Origin: Pomphorhynchus laevis
Lineage: Eukaryota; Acanthocephala; Palaeacanthocephala; Echinorhynchida; Pomphorhynchidae
Assembly (NCBI GenBank): GCA_012934845.2
Contig: WNNJ02003727.1
Location: 124,001 to 188,000, forward strand
Direction: 5' to 3'
Length of the DNA: 64,000 nucleotides
The position numbers were made by a program, and so were the translations under genes. This document shows positions 20,195-31,309 of this stretch, in pieces; within the stretch, counting starts at the first letter, position 1; the number at the start of each line of letters is the position of its first letter. The notes beneath the pieces were generated by a model. It was not told where the DNA came from. It saw only the letters and a program-made list of their open reading frames with translations, and searched no databases.

Positions 20195-23095
20195 TTAGTT
20201 AATTGTTGAAATGGAATTGGATTTGGCGTTTGAAGTACGGCATAGATGTTGATTGGCGGATATGAATAGGCAGTTGATTCCACAAGAGAGGAGCAGCCAC
20301 AACGAAGGAGCGGAAGCCAAAAGAGGTAGAGTAGATTGGGACATGTAAAAGAAGGGAATTACGGGAACGCAGAGCACAATACACAGTACGAGAATTGTTG
20401 AGAAAAGGAAGGTTGAGAAATGAAGGGGTATGAGAAGTTATAAGGCGAAAAGCAATAATAAGAAGACGAATTTGAACACGACAATAAATGGTAGGCTAAT
20501 CAAGAGAAACAAGATAGTGGGATGTATGATCAAAACGACGAAGACGGAGGAGAACTCGGACGTCTGCGTTGACGATGCGTAGCAGGGGAAAAAGAGTGGA
20601 TTTAGGTGAGTTGGAAAATAGACTAAAACAGTAGTCAAGTCTTGAGAAAAGAAAAGAAGATATGAGAGTCATACAAGAAGGGAAATCGATCAATCTACGA
20701 ACTTGACGGAGATTGCGGAGTATCAAGGTAGATGAGCGTACTTTATCTCTAACGAAAGGTTTAAGTGGAAGTCTGTTGTCGAAATTGAAGCCTAAGAAAA
20801 CTAGATTGTCAACGATAGGAAGAATTGTAGAATTCAATGATACGGAGGGAGGTTAAAAGCCGGGACGTCGATGAAGGATCGACATAATTTTGGATTTATC
20901 AGGATTCAGAGAAAGGCGAAGGGAAGAAAGATGATTGGAAATTGAGACAAGACAGTCGGAAGCAGAAACACTAAGATCGTGAATACGATAAACAGGTGCA
21001 TGAGCATAGATGAGAATGTCATCAGCATATTGCATAACATGGAACTTGAATTTATGAGAAATCGAAGACAAATCACTAAGAAGAAGAGAGAAAAGCATAG
21101 GGCCTAATACGGAGCCTTGTGGAACACCGGACGAAATGGACGAAGGATGGGAGAGAGAAGAGTTAGAATAGACGCGAAATGTACGGTTTGATAGATATGA
21201 AGAAAACCATGATACAGTGGGTAAAGAGAAGCCATAATCATGACGAAGGCGATGGAGAAGAATCGAGTGATCGACGATGTCAAAAGCAGACGATAGATCA
21301 AGAGAAACTATGACACTACATAATTTATGATCGCGCGATATGAGTAAGTCGTTATAAACTTTAAGACATGCAATTTCGGTAGAGTAATTGGAACGAAAAG
21401 CGGCTTGGAAGGGAGGAAATAAGTTAGAGGAAAAGAGATATATATATTAACTTGCTTAAGAACGAGACGCTCAAGGAGTTTAGAAAGAGTTGGGAGAAGT
21501 GAAATCGGACGGTACGAAGATGGTAGTGAAGAGTCGAGAGATTGTTTTTGATAAGAGGACGAACAGTGGCGCATTTCCAGATGGAAGGAAATGTACGGCT
21601 ACAGATGGACGGGTTGAACAATGTGGTTAGGAAGAGTAAGATAGAGGAGCAGATATTTTTAAGAAAGTGAGTGGGAATTGGGTCAGAAGGAGAGGTTTTA
21701 TTAGGTAATGACAGCAGAACCGAAGAAACTTCATCAGACGAAACGGGAAGAAGGTGGAATAGTTCTGGTAGGGAAGTATTTAAAGAGAAGAGTGGATACA
21801 AGGGGGCTACGGGTAGTATGAAAAGTAAATTAGATAGCTTAGTTTGTAGATAAGAAGAAAATTCATCAGGATTTATATTACAAGGGGTAGATGATCGTGA
21901 AAGAATTGAGTTTAATATTTTCCAATGAGATTTAGAGTTGGAAGATGACTCGAGTTGATTTCGCCAAAAGATAGTACGTTTAGGACGTATAAGAATAAGA
22001 TGTGAACAGCGTAGAGAAAAGTAGGAATCACGAAGATTTGGAGAGAGTGAGTTGGGAGAACGTTTAAAGCGATTATTCACACGAAGAGTGACGGAGTCGA
22101 CGCTTAGAAAGACTACAGTCAGAATCGAACCAGGGAGCATGGCGCAAGCGCTGAGAGCGTCGGAGTCGACTAGGCAGAAGTTTATTGATGATAGACATAA
22201 GTTCAGAATTAAACAGAATGCAGAGATCATCGGGAGAGAGATAGTTAAGAGAAAGTGAAAATAGTGAAGAATTGAGTAAGGCTGCGCAGAGAATATAGAT
22301 ATCGAGAAGTTTCCAGGGTCGACTTGGTGTGGATAATGGTAAAGGCGGAGAAGGAGGATGGGGACGAGTAAGAGGAAGAGTGACAAGGAAATGATCGGAT
22401 AAACCAGGATCAGTAATTGACATGGAAGTATAGTCATTGAAGCAGTTTGGGACAGCAATGATGTCGAGAGCACCGCCGAGAATATGAGTTGGGCTTGTTG
22501 AAAGTAATTTATAGTTAAAATCAGAAAAAAGATTAGTTAAAGTGATAGAGTCAGAGTCAGACGGGCGATCAAGACGAATGTTAAAGTCACCGGGAATAAA
22601 AGAAGGAGTATAAGACAATGAACAGTGAGACATAAGATCTGCAAGGTCGTTTAAGAAGATACGTGATGGGGCAACTGAACCTGGACGGTATACAATCACA
22701 AGTTCCAGAGGGAAAGGAGTTGATAATCTGCATATGAGTAATTCGAACGAGGTGTAACGGATGTTAACGTTAATTTTACGTAAAGACATTGGGTGACGAG
22801 CAATGGCAACTATACCGCCATGGTTAAAAGCAGTAGATGTATGAGAGACAATTGGACGAGCTGATTCAACTAAAGAACAACCAGAGCGACATAGACGACG
22901 AATAGCAAGATCGTCGGAGTCACAATGCCAGGATTCGGTAATGCAGAGAATATCGATAGATAATTGATCGAAGATATCAAGGAGCATATCAGCTTTGTGA
23001 AGAATGGAGCGAGTGTTGAATAGACTAAGACGAAAAGTATGCTTAGGAGCGAGATCGACTAGCGAAGAAGACAAGGGGGAGAGATGGGACGCCAT
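20195..23095 (-). pseudogene. B1 ORF2: APE endonuclease and reverse transcriptase
   Basis: The 340-residue frame at 22073-23095 is a complete-looking endonuclease: LFNTRSILHKADMLLDIFDQ, DILCITESWHCDSDD, NHGGIVAIAR, VIVYRPGSVAP, FIPGDFNIRLDRPSDSDS, GGALDIIAVPN and DPGLSDHFLVTLPL. This supplies the N-terminal part that A1 lacks. RT follows in shifting frames: ELFHLLPVSSDEVSSVLLSL, SSYRPISLLPTLSKLLERLV, HVMQYADDILIYAHAP, FLGFNFDNRLPLKPFVRDK and the LLWNQLPIHIRQS end. At least five frame changes occur across the RT half. Confidence 0.85.
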
Positions 23096-23184
23096 CGAAT
23101 TTTTGGCCTTGTGTGTACAACGTGAAAATTTCCATTGATTTGACGTATAGATAAGGATGACTCGCCGTTTGTTTCACGTCGATG

Positions 23185-23192
23185 TTTCTCAA
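23185..23192. repeat. Target site duplication of A3 (partner at 24717-24724)
   Basis: TTTCTCAA flanks A3 on both sides. Removing the insert rejoins the B1 ORF1 frame (LARIE|KHRRETNGE). The length, 8 bp, equals that of A2. Confidence 0.75.
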
Positions 23193-23880
23193 ATCCGCAA
23201 ACGCTTGTCCCCTTCTTAAGAAACAATCGCTCGACCCCTCCCTTCCTTCTAGCTATCGCCCCATTTCACTACTCCCTACTCTTTCAAAGCTCTTAGAACG
23301 CCTCATCTTAATACAAATCAACGCTTATCTTTCCTCATCCAATCTGTACCCTCCTTACCAATCCGCTTTCCGCTCTAATCACTCGACAGAAATCGCATGC
23401 ATAAAAGTGTACAACGACTTACTCATTTCTCGAGACAAGGCTCTATATAGTGTTCTCATCTCCATCGACCTCTCCTCCGCATTCGACATTGTCGACCACT
23501 CCGTCCTCCTTTCTCGCCTTCGTTATGATTACGGCTTTTCTTCCTCCTCCGTAGCTTGGTTCGCCTCATATCTATCCGACCGTTCCTTTCGCGTCTGTTC
23601 TAATTCATCATCCTCCCCTCCCATCCCTATTTTTTGCGGGGTTCCACAAGGTTCAGTCCTAGGTCCCCTGCTTTTCTCTCTTTTGCTTGGCGATCTCTCT
23701 CCATTTATCAAACCTTACTCCTTTAACGTCATGCAATACGCCGATGACATTCTAATCTATGCTCATGCACCCGCACATCGCATACACGATATCGGCATTT
23801 CTGCCTCCAACTGTCTTTCTTCTATCTACAAACGTCTCTCCAATCTCCATCTCGTTCTAAACGCCGAAAAGTCCAAAATA

Positions 23881-24030
23881 ATGTGGATCCTTCCCCGTAA
23901 ACCAAGCATATCTCCTCCCATATCTCCTCCCATTGTATCTTTTGCTTATCTCCCTCATCAGTGGGAGGAGATGTTTGGTTTCGGGGGAGGATCCCTATAC
24001 TTGTCGGGGTAGAACGAGATGGAGATTTGA
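23881..24030. repeat. Fold-back inversion inside A3
   Basis: Sequence around 23960-24030 (GTGGGAGGAGATGTTTGGTT, GGATCC, then AGAACGAGATGGAGATT) is the reverse complement, with a small deletion, of the A3 stretch at about 23845-23925. The normal A sequence between resumes at GACAATCTCACTTTC. The inverted copy is slightly closer to A1 (TTTGG) than to A3's own arm (CTTGG), so the template may have been another copy. Confidence 0.75.
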
Positions 24031-24662
24031 CAATCTCACTTTCTTAGGCTTCCATTTCGATGATCACCTTTCCCTTAAACCCTTCGTCCGTGACAAGGTC
24101 CGCTCGTCTAACTTAATTCTTCGTGACATCCGCCGTATCCGCCCCCTTATCGACTTCCGTTCTTGTATGTCTCTTCTTTCATCGCTTCTTTTCCCTAAAA
24201 TCGATTACTGCCTTAGCCTTTTCGCCAATTCTCCAAAATCCATCATCCTACCCCTACAACGAATAATCAACACCGCCGTTCGAGTGCTCTTTCGTCTCCG
24301 TCGCTTCGACCACACATCCACATATTTTGCCCAACTCTCCTGGCCCACCATCCACATCCGCATCAAACTCCGCCTTCTTCTCGTTACTTTTCGTCTCATC
24401 GCTGTCGGCTCCCCATCGTTCATCAACCTTCCTTTCTTAGACGATACTCGCCCCACCTCGCTATCGCTTCGTTCCTGTCATACCCTCTTACTCCACGTTC
24501 CTAATTACTCCAACAACTACGGTCTCCGATCCTTCCTCGTCGCCGCCTCACTCGCCTGGAATCAACTCCCTCTCGACGTCCGCCGCGCTCCCTCCTTTAT
24601 CACATTCAAACACCTCCTCCGTTCACACCTTCTCGACACCTGATTCACAGTTTTGTTTTGTT

Positions 24663-24699
24663 GTGGTCATGTAAGCGTGCGCTGGCACGCATTTGCCAC
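24663..24699 (+). promoter_or_regulatory. 3'-terminal stem-loop of A3
   Basis: GCGTGC-GCTG-GCACGC inner stem with outer GTGG/CCAC pairing, just before the T-rich end of the copy. Confidence 0.6.
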
Positions 24700-24724
24700 G
24701 TTAAAATAAATCCTTTTTTCTCAA

Positions 24725-25970
24725 TGCGAGCTAAATTGAGCTGGTCAATATCAGAAGGGGAGCGGTCAGGAAAGATACGACTAGTAGACGAAGTGGTAAG
24801 AAGTTTAAAACTTTGGGAAAGTACCAAGGATGCATGTGAACTATTTCGGAAAACGATTTTTAGGAGTGGAGGACTGAGATGATTGGATTTAGTGGATTTG
24901 TTTAAACGGATCAAAGATACAGGAGCGATATTGTTGAAGAGGAATGGATTATTATCAGGAAGAATGGTTGCTAGGATAGACCTGAAAGCAGATACATCAT
25001 CATCGAGGCGACATTTAGGAGAAGCAGATTCGGAAACCTTTAAATTAGATATGATAATGCATCGATCGCGCGAAGGAAAACGATTACGTAGTGGTGGACG
25101 GACAGACCTGCTAGTAGTAGAGGCAGTAGAGCAGATAAACGTGGGAATGACAGGGGTGCAAAGTGAAGATTTAAGATAGTTTGGAGCATGTGTGACAGAA
25201 GTGGAGTGTTGAATAGGTTGATCGGAGATGTTATTGGAGGTGACTTTGACGGAAGGATGTAAATTATTGATATGTGATACGGTTGGAGCATGTGTGACAG
25301 AAGTGGATTGTTGAATAGGTTGAACGGAGATGTTACTGGAGATAATTTTGACAGAAGGATGTAAATTATTGAGAAGTGATACGGTAGAGGTAGAGTAAGG
25401 AGTACGTGAAGGGAAGAAAGAAGTAAGAGATGTATTTAGATGTGGGGATGAATAGGAAAAATGAGGTACGAGATGAAGGCCTTTACTGTTTGCATTGTTA
25501 GGAAGATGAAGATTAAGGGAAGTTTTATCCGTAGTTAAAGGAGGAGTGTGTGTGAGAGAAGTTTCAAGAACGGGTTTCATAGATGACGAAGGAGTTATTA
25601 AGCAAACGGATGACGACGATAGATTGAGAGATATGTTGTCGTTTGTTTATGTTCCATGTATAATAGCGGTCTGAGTCGACTGAGAGATATCATCAAGTTT
25701 ATTTATTGAGCACAAATCTGTTTTGTTAGCGTTCAGAACGTCTCCACCGTTTGAGTGGTCATTCTTCATTAGCTTACCTACGAGGGCAGCACAACAGAAG
25801 CCGCAGAGGAAATTCCGATTTGAAACGTTGTCCTCGTCAGTGAAAGGAATGGCAACGTGATTCCAAACATTGCAGTTCTTGTTGTTGCATCCAATTTGCT
25901 TTTCGATGTAAGCTTCCTTGACGGACTTGAGTTGCTGGCCGACATTTTTAGTTAGCTTTCTCTTTGCCAT
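24725..25970 (-). pseudogene. B1 ORF1, Cys-rich L2/CR1-type protein (first part)
   Basis: It starts MAKRKLTKNVGQQLKSVKEA. Then come QIGCNNKNCNVWNHVAI and FLCGFCCAALVGKL, the paired-Cys motif at residues 27-60. After a frameshift near 25600 the 311-residue frame 24645-25580 gives a Ser/Thr-rich middle with a repeated NNLHPSVK-type block (also duplicated in B2a), VSLIRLNKSTKSNHLSPPLL and PSDIDQLNLARIE. The last codons, KHRRETNGESSLSIRQINGN and FHVVHTR, lie beyond A3 at 23192-23100. Confidence 0.75.
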
Positions 25971-25989
25971 AATAAAATGTTAATTAGTT

Positions 25990-26235
25990 AGTTATAATCA
26001 AGAATGTTTAAACTCCGTTAGTCTGCAAGTCGTTAGTTGTAAGTAGTTCGCGTTAGTTGTAAGTAGTCGTTAGTTGTAAGTAGCGAGCGGATGTCGTCGA
26101 TGGTTGTCGATAATTGTCAAGCGGATGGTTGTCGATGGTTGTTGATAATTGTCAAGCGGATGGTTGTCGATGGTTGTCGTTAGTTGTCGTCGAAGGTTGT
26201 CGTTGGTTGTCGTCGAAGATTGTAGTTTGATTGTT
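25990..26235. repeat. Leader repeats of B1
   Basis: Two interleaved word families repeat in this 250-bp leader: GTTAGTTGTAAGTAGT (three copies near 26030-26085) and GGTTGTCGATGGTTGT / GTTGTCGTCGAAG (six or more copies, 26090-26220). It lies immediately 5' of B1 ORF1. Confidence 0.65.
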
Positions 26236-26264
26236 TTACAATCTTGGTGGACAAGATTTTACAT

Positions 26265-26315
26265 ATGTCCTGATCAGTTTCCTGATCAGGACATTATATA
26301 TGTCCTGATCAGTTT
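26265..26315. repeat. Fold-back plus direct repeat at the B1/RTE junction
   Basis: ATGTCCTGATCAG (26265-26277) faces its exact complement (26282-26294) across a 4-bp loop. A third copy, ATATGTCCTGATCAGTTT, follows directly at 26298-26315 and also occurs at 26263-26280. The outer copy belongs to RTE coding sequence (KTDQDIY), so the inner copies were probably made when B1 integrated. Confidence 0.75.
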
Positions 26316-27113
26316 TCATCTTTGCCATGGCACACTTGCGTGTCGCATCTTTCTTGGACTGCTTGTAGCCCTCTTTATTCTCAACCGTTGGATCGAAATC
26401 CTGTTTCTTTTCGGCTTCCTTTTTTCGACTGACGGCATCTTTAACTGTCTGATTCCACACCAAGCCTCCATATTTTGTGGTGGTTTCCCTGATGGCAGTC
26501 CAAAATTGTCTTCGGTTCTTCAATGATGATTGCGGCCGTTTCATTCCACCAGACTTCAGGATCCCTCACCTCAATATTCAGTTTCTGGACAAGTGATTTT
26601 TTAAATATGTCCTTCAGGATACATTCTTTCATCTTCCACCATTTAATTTTCGCAGTTATGGCTACTTTTTGCTGTTTCGCTTTTGTTCTGATCCTCAAGT
26701 CTACAACTATAACTCTGTGTTGTGGAGCACATTCTTCTCCTAAAATAGTCTTGGCGTTTAACACTTCACTCCACTTTGCAATCGGGTATAATATGAAGTC
26801 AATCTGGTTTGAATATCCACCACTCGAATACGTGATGAGATGCCTTGGTCTTTTCTGAAAAAATGTATTGACTAAACGCAGCTCATTAGCCACTGAATAG
26901 TCTAAAAGCTTTTCACAGTCGACATTTATCTTTCCTATGATATGTCCGCCGTGAATTCGCTCAAAGCCATCTCTCGATCTGACGTTTTCAATTGAAATCT
27001 CCGAATATCACATATCGACAGTCTCTTGACATTTTGTTTCGGATAGGTCTTGCCAGAATTTCCCCTTCTCTTCATCACTACATCCAACTTGTGGAGCATA
27101 TACGGAAATTAAA
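26298..27113 (-). pseudogene. RTE-clade LINE, endonuclease half
   Basis: The minus-strand reading is ISVYAPQVGCSDEEKGKFWQ, DGFERIHGGHIIGKIN, LRLVNTFFQKRPRHLITYSS, GGYSNQIDFILY, APQHRVIVVDLRI and then the pre-RT linker GLVWNQTVKDAVSRKKEAEK ... AMAKMKT. These are the standard RTE endonuclease and linker blocks. The metal-binding GDLN block reads as YSEIS after a stop, so the enzyme was dead. The RT half is at 18855-20095. Upstream of 27113 the sequence is foreign. Confidence 0.85.
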
Positions 27114-27136
27114 ATTTAAAATTAAAATTTATAAAA

Positions 27137-27203
27137 AACGACGGAGACGTAGGAGCACTTGAACGGAGGAGTCGATGATGTGTTGTAGGGGAAGGATGAT
27201 GGA
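27137..27203 (-). mobile_element. Tiny L2-like (A family) scrap
   Basis: About 67 bp match the minus-strand A-family C-terminal region (encoding the LRRF and PLQRIIN area). It is flanked by TTAAAATTT repeats on the left. Too short to say more. Confidence 0.55.
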
Positions 27204-27221
27204 TTACGTTGTAGGGGTAGG

Positions 27222-27424
27222 TTGATAATTGATATACTAAATGTTTGCAATTTCTTTGTATTTTTAATAACCCACTCAAATAGAATTTTTGATTATGTAC
27301 TTATTGACCAGCTGGATCAACCCAAGTGTGCGATTCGTAGTAGAATTAATTATGTACAAAAAATACAAATTGAAGTAACATGCTGTCGGTTACATGTTGG
27401 TCGCCCCCCCCAGTTGGGAGAGCG
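27222..27424 (+). other. Possible CR1 endonuclease scrap
   Basis: An open plus frame reads NVCNFFVFLITHSNRIFDYV then LIDQLDQPKC, which faintly resembles the LLxxCNLxQxxxxPTH.SNRxLDYV region of CR1 endonucleases. I cannot support this beyond a hint. The block ends in a C-run just before D2. Confidence 0.3.
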
Positions 27425-29745
27425 ATGAGCAACAATAGAAATTCAGCCAAATTTAACAAGAGGAATGGTTCATCGCAGTTAATACCACTAAAGAAGGTGG
27501 TTTGCACGAACTCATTATGGACAGCCCCAACCCAGAGAAAATAAGATAATGCTCGTAGGCAAATGTCTTCTCCTGCTGGAATGGGAGGTGGAAACGGCGA
27601 CGTTTCCGCCTTTGGTTCCGACTAGGCAGGGAAGGAGTTTCACTCCAGTTAAATCAACGCAATGGGAAGTAATCAAGGTCTTTTTTCACTAAATATCCTT
27701 CAGTGGAATTCGGGAGGTGCTTCTGCCATTAGCCTTCTATCTGGTAGAGATGCAGATGTTATAATCCTTTAGGAGCCGCGGTCTATCTGTCTCCCCAGGA
27801 TATTACTTGATTTATCCCTAAGCACATATACACCCAGTTTACTTCGTCCATAATGCTCTCACTCCTTTTAATCTCAAAATATTTTAACCCTAGAGAAGAA
27901 GAGCTCCTTAAGATCATTCCTCCTTTTAAACTACTAGTGTCCAACCCTATCTTGTCTAGTTATATCACTCTGCAAGAACGGTAAGCGTATTAGCATAGCC
28001 AATGTCTAATTCGGCCAGGAGAAATTTATAAAAACCGTGACCTTCTGGATCGAATATTGGGGAGCGGTTATGACATGTTACTTAATGACTTCAACGACAG
28101 AACTGGTCGTTGGATTAATGCAGTACTCCGCAGAGTCAGGAGCGAATCTCTTATTTATAAACCACCTTCTCCCACCTTTCATTGCTCTACAACAAATTCT
28201 CATAAGGCTCGCATTGCTCACCTTAACCCTTCTCAGTATTCCTTTTGGAGGATATTTAAGAAGGAGAAATTTGTTTGCTGGAAGGATAGAGCTTTGGGTT
28301 GGATCGGTAGCATAGGTCTTGACAAAGTTTTGGAGGAGTCACTATCCCCTCATAATTATGAAGCCACTCAGTCTCCCTTATTAATCCCGTCCTGGGGTGA
28401 TTTTTTGGAGTAGGGATATATCTGTTCCAGATATTCTAAACTCTGGATTCCACTTCCGGGCACCTCCAAACCCAACGCGCCACTATCCACTCAGGTCTGT
28501 CAGCTTTTGACAGACAGTCAGAGAAAGGCGGTAACAATCACAATGATATTAGCATCCCCGTCAGATGTTGCTGACATCAACATAAGCCGTCGAGTTTTTA
28601 CCTAAAAAGAGATTGATCACTTGCCCAAAAGATCTGCGGCCTATCTCGATTCAAAATTCCATAATCTCCATCTAAGAAAAAGCGCTTGCTCGTATAATCC
28701 CCTATCATTTATGTAAGAGTAATTTGATACCACCGAATTTTTATGGGTTGTCAAAGGGCGCTTGGTTCATTCAACAATTGGTGAAGTGCATAAGTTTTGT
28801 CAGGATAACAGTCATCGGCTTGCCGCTGCTATTTTTCTTGATTTTTCAGCTGCATTTGACTGGATCTCAATTCCATTCTTTATCTCCTTTCTCAGGTCCC
28901 TCGGGTTGCCTGCGAGAATTGTTTATAGAGTGGAAATTTTGCTGTACACTAAGCGGTTCTATTATGAAGACGACCCTGATGCACGTCAGTTCTACCCTAT
29001 TACAGGTGTGCCTCAAGGCTCCCCCACTTTCTCCTATCTTGTACCTTGATGCCTCTATTGTTCTATTCAAGGCATTTATACGTGATTAATATCTTGTGGT
29101 ATATGCTGATAATACCACAGCCCTGTTTTCTGGACACAGGTGCAAAAATTTAGTCTCGGACATCAGCCGTTTTTTAAGATTTAAAGATAATTTACCCTCA
29201 TTCAATCTTATTTTAAACTCCAACATATCGCAGGTGGTTGTCTCTTTCATGGCGCCCCTGCCACCAAAAAGAAACGTCAGAGACTAGCACTCTATGCACT
29301 CTCCTCCATTTTGCAGCCTCAACCACTCTGCATCTTCACGAGTCGAGAAAAATACCTGAGGTTCACTGTTACGGTAAACTGGTCGGCGAAAGCTGACCTG
29401 GCTAGACTCAAACTATCCTGAAGAAAGCTAGGTGGGCCCTGAAACGGGCTCAGCATCTGTTACTGAATGGTAAAACCCAAGTGCGCCTCTGTGGTACTTG
29501 GGCCATCTCGGGATTAGTATTTTTTTCGAGAGGACGTCCCCCAGAGCAAAGACTATGGTTTCTCAAGCTTCTCATTTCGAGATTACCGACCATAGTCCGT
29601 TTTGACTGAAATGTTAGGGGTTAAAAGACCCCGGATGGTTCAATCAGAAGGTGGCGCGCTGGTGCGGCCGGAGGGCTCAGATCCCTCTGGACCTGAGGCC
29701 GTAATGATAATAAGGAAGATAAAGGAAAGGCTACGACTGGAATGA
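27425..29745 (+). mobile_element. Jockey-like LINE copy D2, 5'-truncated
   Basis: Plus-strand copy holding the last part of ORF1 (27425-27600), ORF2 (27661-29704) and a short tail. It is the most degraded of the D copies, with many frameshifts and internal deletions (the stretch between endonuclease and RT is shortened near 28200). No TSD was found. Confidence 0.75.
27661..29704 (+). pseudogene. D2 ORF2, endonuclease and RT remnants
   Basis: MGSNQGLFSLNILQWNSGGA starts the endonuclease, and LNDFNDRTGRWINAVLRRV marks its core. About 300 bp encoding the downstream endonuclease and linker are missing before ARIAHLNPSQYSFW. RT gives FLDFSAAFDWISIPFFIS, TGVPQGSP and VYADNTTALFSG, where YADD has become YADN. 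There are at least eight frame changes. Confidence 0.7.
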
Positions 29746-30049
29746 ACAATTGATTTTAATTTGTTTTATGCACTTTTTAATTTCTAATTTTTAAATCAGT
29801 CATATAGTTATTTAACAAAATCTCTTTTAAGCTTGCAAATTTAAATTTTATCCTTTTACAACAATAATAATAAGACTTTCTTACTAATACTTTTTACAAC
29901 GTCAAATCTATGAAAGATTTGATTAAAAGCAATTTAAAAAATTCAATAATTTAACTCAGATTTACACTCACTTACAAAATGTGCAGGATAGCGGTATCTA
30001 TTTTACTGGTACTTTCGTTGAAAACACACTTCATGGATTTTTATATATA
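29746..30049. other. AT-rich spacer between D2 and D3
   Basis: No open frame, RNA gene or repeat family recognised. Part may be D2 tail or D3 leader. Confidence 0.4.
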
Positions 30050-30289
30050 CAGCGGCAGTTCATTTAAATATGTAATGTTTTGATGAATAACACTTAATTG
30101 AACATATTTAAAAATACATTATGGTAGAACTGTTGGATCATCAAAAGCAAGCAAAAGAATTTTTTCAAGTAAAAACATGGAAAAACTGGATCAGATTTCG
30201 TCTAATTTCAACAATATTTGTACAAAAAAAGTTTTTTTTTCTGAATCAAGTGAACAACGACAAGGTTAGTACAAAAACACTTACTGTTT

Positions 30290-31252
30290 CGAACGTTTCT
30301 AAGAGATTTTGCTCTAAAATACTCAGAAAGAACTATTTTTAGCAATGTCAAATTGTTTGACAACTCGATTAGAATCTCTTTTTCATCACCGGATTTATTA
30401 CAAGAATACAGTAAGTTTTTCCAAGAAAAATTTTCTAAAATTGGAACTATTTTAATCAAGCCTATAATGGTTACACTCAAAATTTCTAACTTCCCATAGC
30501 AATTGGAGCCTGAAGACCTAAATTCACTTCAGAAAAAGTTCAAATTAACTAATCTTCGACAATTAAAGGAGAAGGAAGGAACAGATCTCCCCAACGCGTT
30601 CTGCTCTGCGGAGCTCAACCAAGCTGAAATTCTTTCTATGAGTAGTGCCAACCCTTTTCTAGGATATAATTTAGTCTTCCTTCTGGTGGAACATGATGAT
30701 CTGACATTCCCGCACCGCTCCGCTTGCCACAAGTGGAAGCACTGGAAATCTTCATGCTGCTCAACCACCAACTGTGGGGTCTGCGGAAAGGAGCCTTGTC
30801 CGAGTTTGTCTGAAGGAAATAAATGCACTGCGTCTGCAGTGTGCTCTAATTATCATGGCTTGCACCCAGCGTGGTCTAGGCGCTGTGCTGCTTTTAAATC
30901 CTACAAGAGCCGTTTCGTTGGGTCGCGACCTAAATCTTTTTCTGTCGCCCTCAAGACGAATAACGAAGATTCCAGAATGTCTGATACTGAAATTGTAAAG
31001 GTCATAAATGCTAAAAATTTTGAAGCAATCGCGTCTATGCAGAATTTGCTGCAAAACTTCATCTCGGCCTTTATGTACACGTCTCCAATGCCGGCTGCTA
31101 CGATTTTGAACCAACCTAAGAAAAGAGGAGCATCTGCGCCGAAAGTCCCACCCATAAATGTGGGTAAACTCCTAAATAGGAACAACTCCCGGGGAAATGA
31201 AGATAATGTCCAGGGAGCTCCGGCCCTCGATAGGCTAGGAGCAAGGGGGTAA
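30290..31252 (+). pseudogene. D3 ORF1, gag-like with zinc knuckles
   Basis: The 249-residue frame (30503-31252) has LEPEDLNSLQKKFKLTNLRQ, ANPFLGYNLVFLLV, CHKWKHWKSSC (first knuckle, with its Cys pair altered to RSAC), CGVCGKEPCPSL and CSNYHGLHPAWSRRC. The C-terminus, KKRGASAPKVPPINVGKLL, is like D1. The N-terminal third (FSNVKLFDNSIRISF) is in other frames upstream. Compared with D1 the first two zinc ligands are lost. Confidence 0.75.
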
Positions 31253-31309
31253 CCCCCCTGAACCTAGCTCTGTCTTGGCTTGTGGCTTTCGTCCAACTTA
31301 TCTGCCACA

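Larger units (their letters stand above)
23193..24716 (+). mobile_element. L2-like LINE copy A3, 5'-truncated, inside B1
   Basis: Plus-strand copy starting in the pre-RT region (LLKKQSLDPSLPSSYRPIS) and running through RT (ISIDLSSAFDIVDH, CGVPQGSVLGPLLFSLL, VMQYADDILIYAHAP), thumb, C-terminus (LAWNQLPLDVRRAPS), 3' hairpin (24663-24699) and a T-rich end. It is close in sequence to A2. A local inverted duplication at 23881-24030 replaces the codons for about eight residues (near SSIIPIVH). Otherwise the frames 23182-24012 and 23933-24643 are open. Confidence 0.85.
20096..26262 (-). mobile_element. L2-like LINE copy B1, inserted in RTE and interrupted by A3
   Basis: Near full-length family B element: leader with short repeats (25990-26235), ORF1 (25970 to 24725, resuming 23192-23100), ORF2 (23095-20195), the 3' hairpin (20120-20157) and an AT-rich end at 20096. 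Without the 1.5-kb A3 insert it measures about 4.6 kb, the normal size for L2/CR1. It divides the RTE element between KMKT and IYDKLEK. It is dead, with several frameshifts. Confidence 0.85.
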
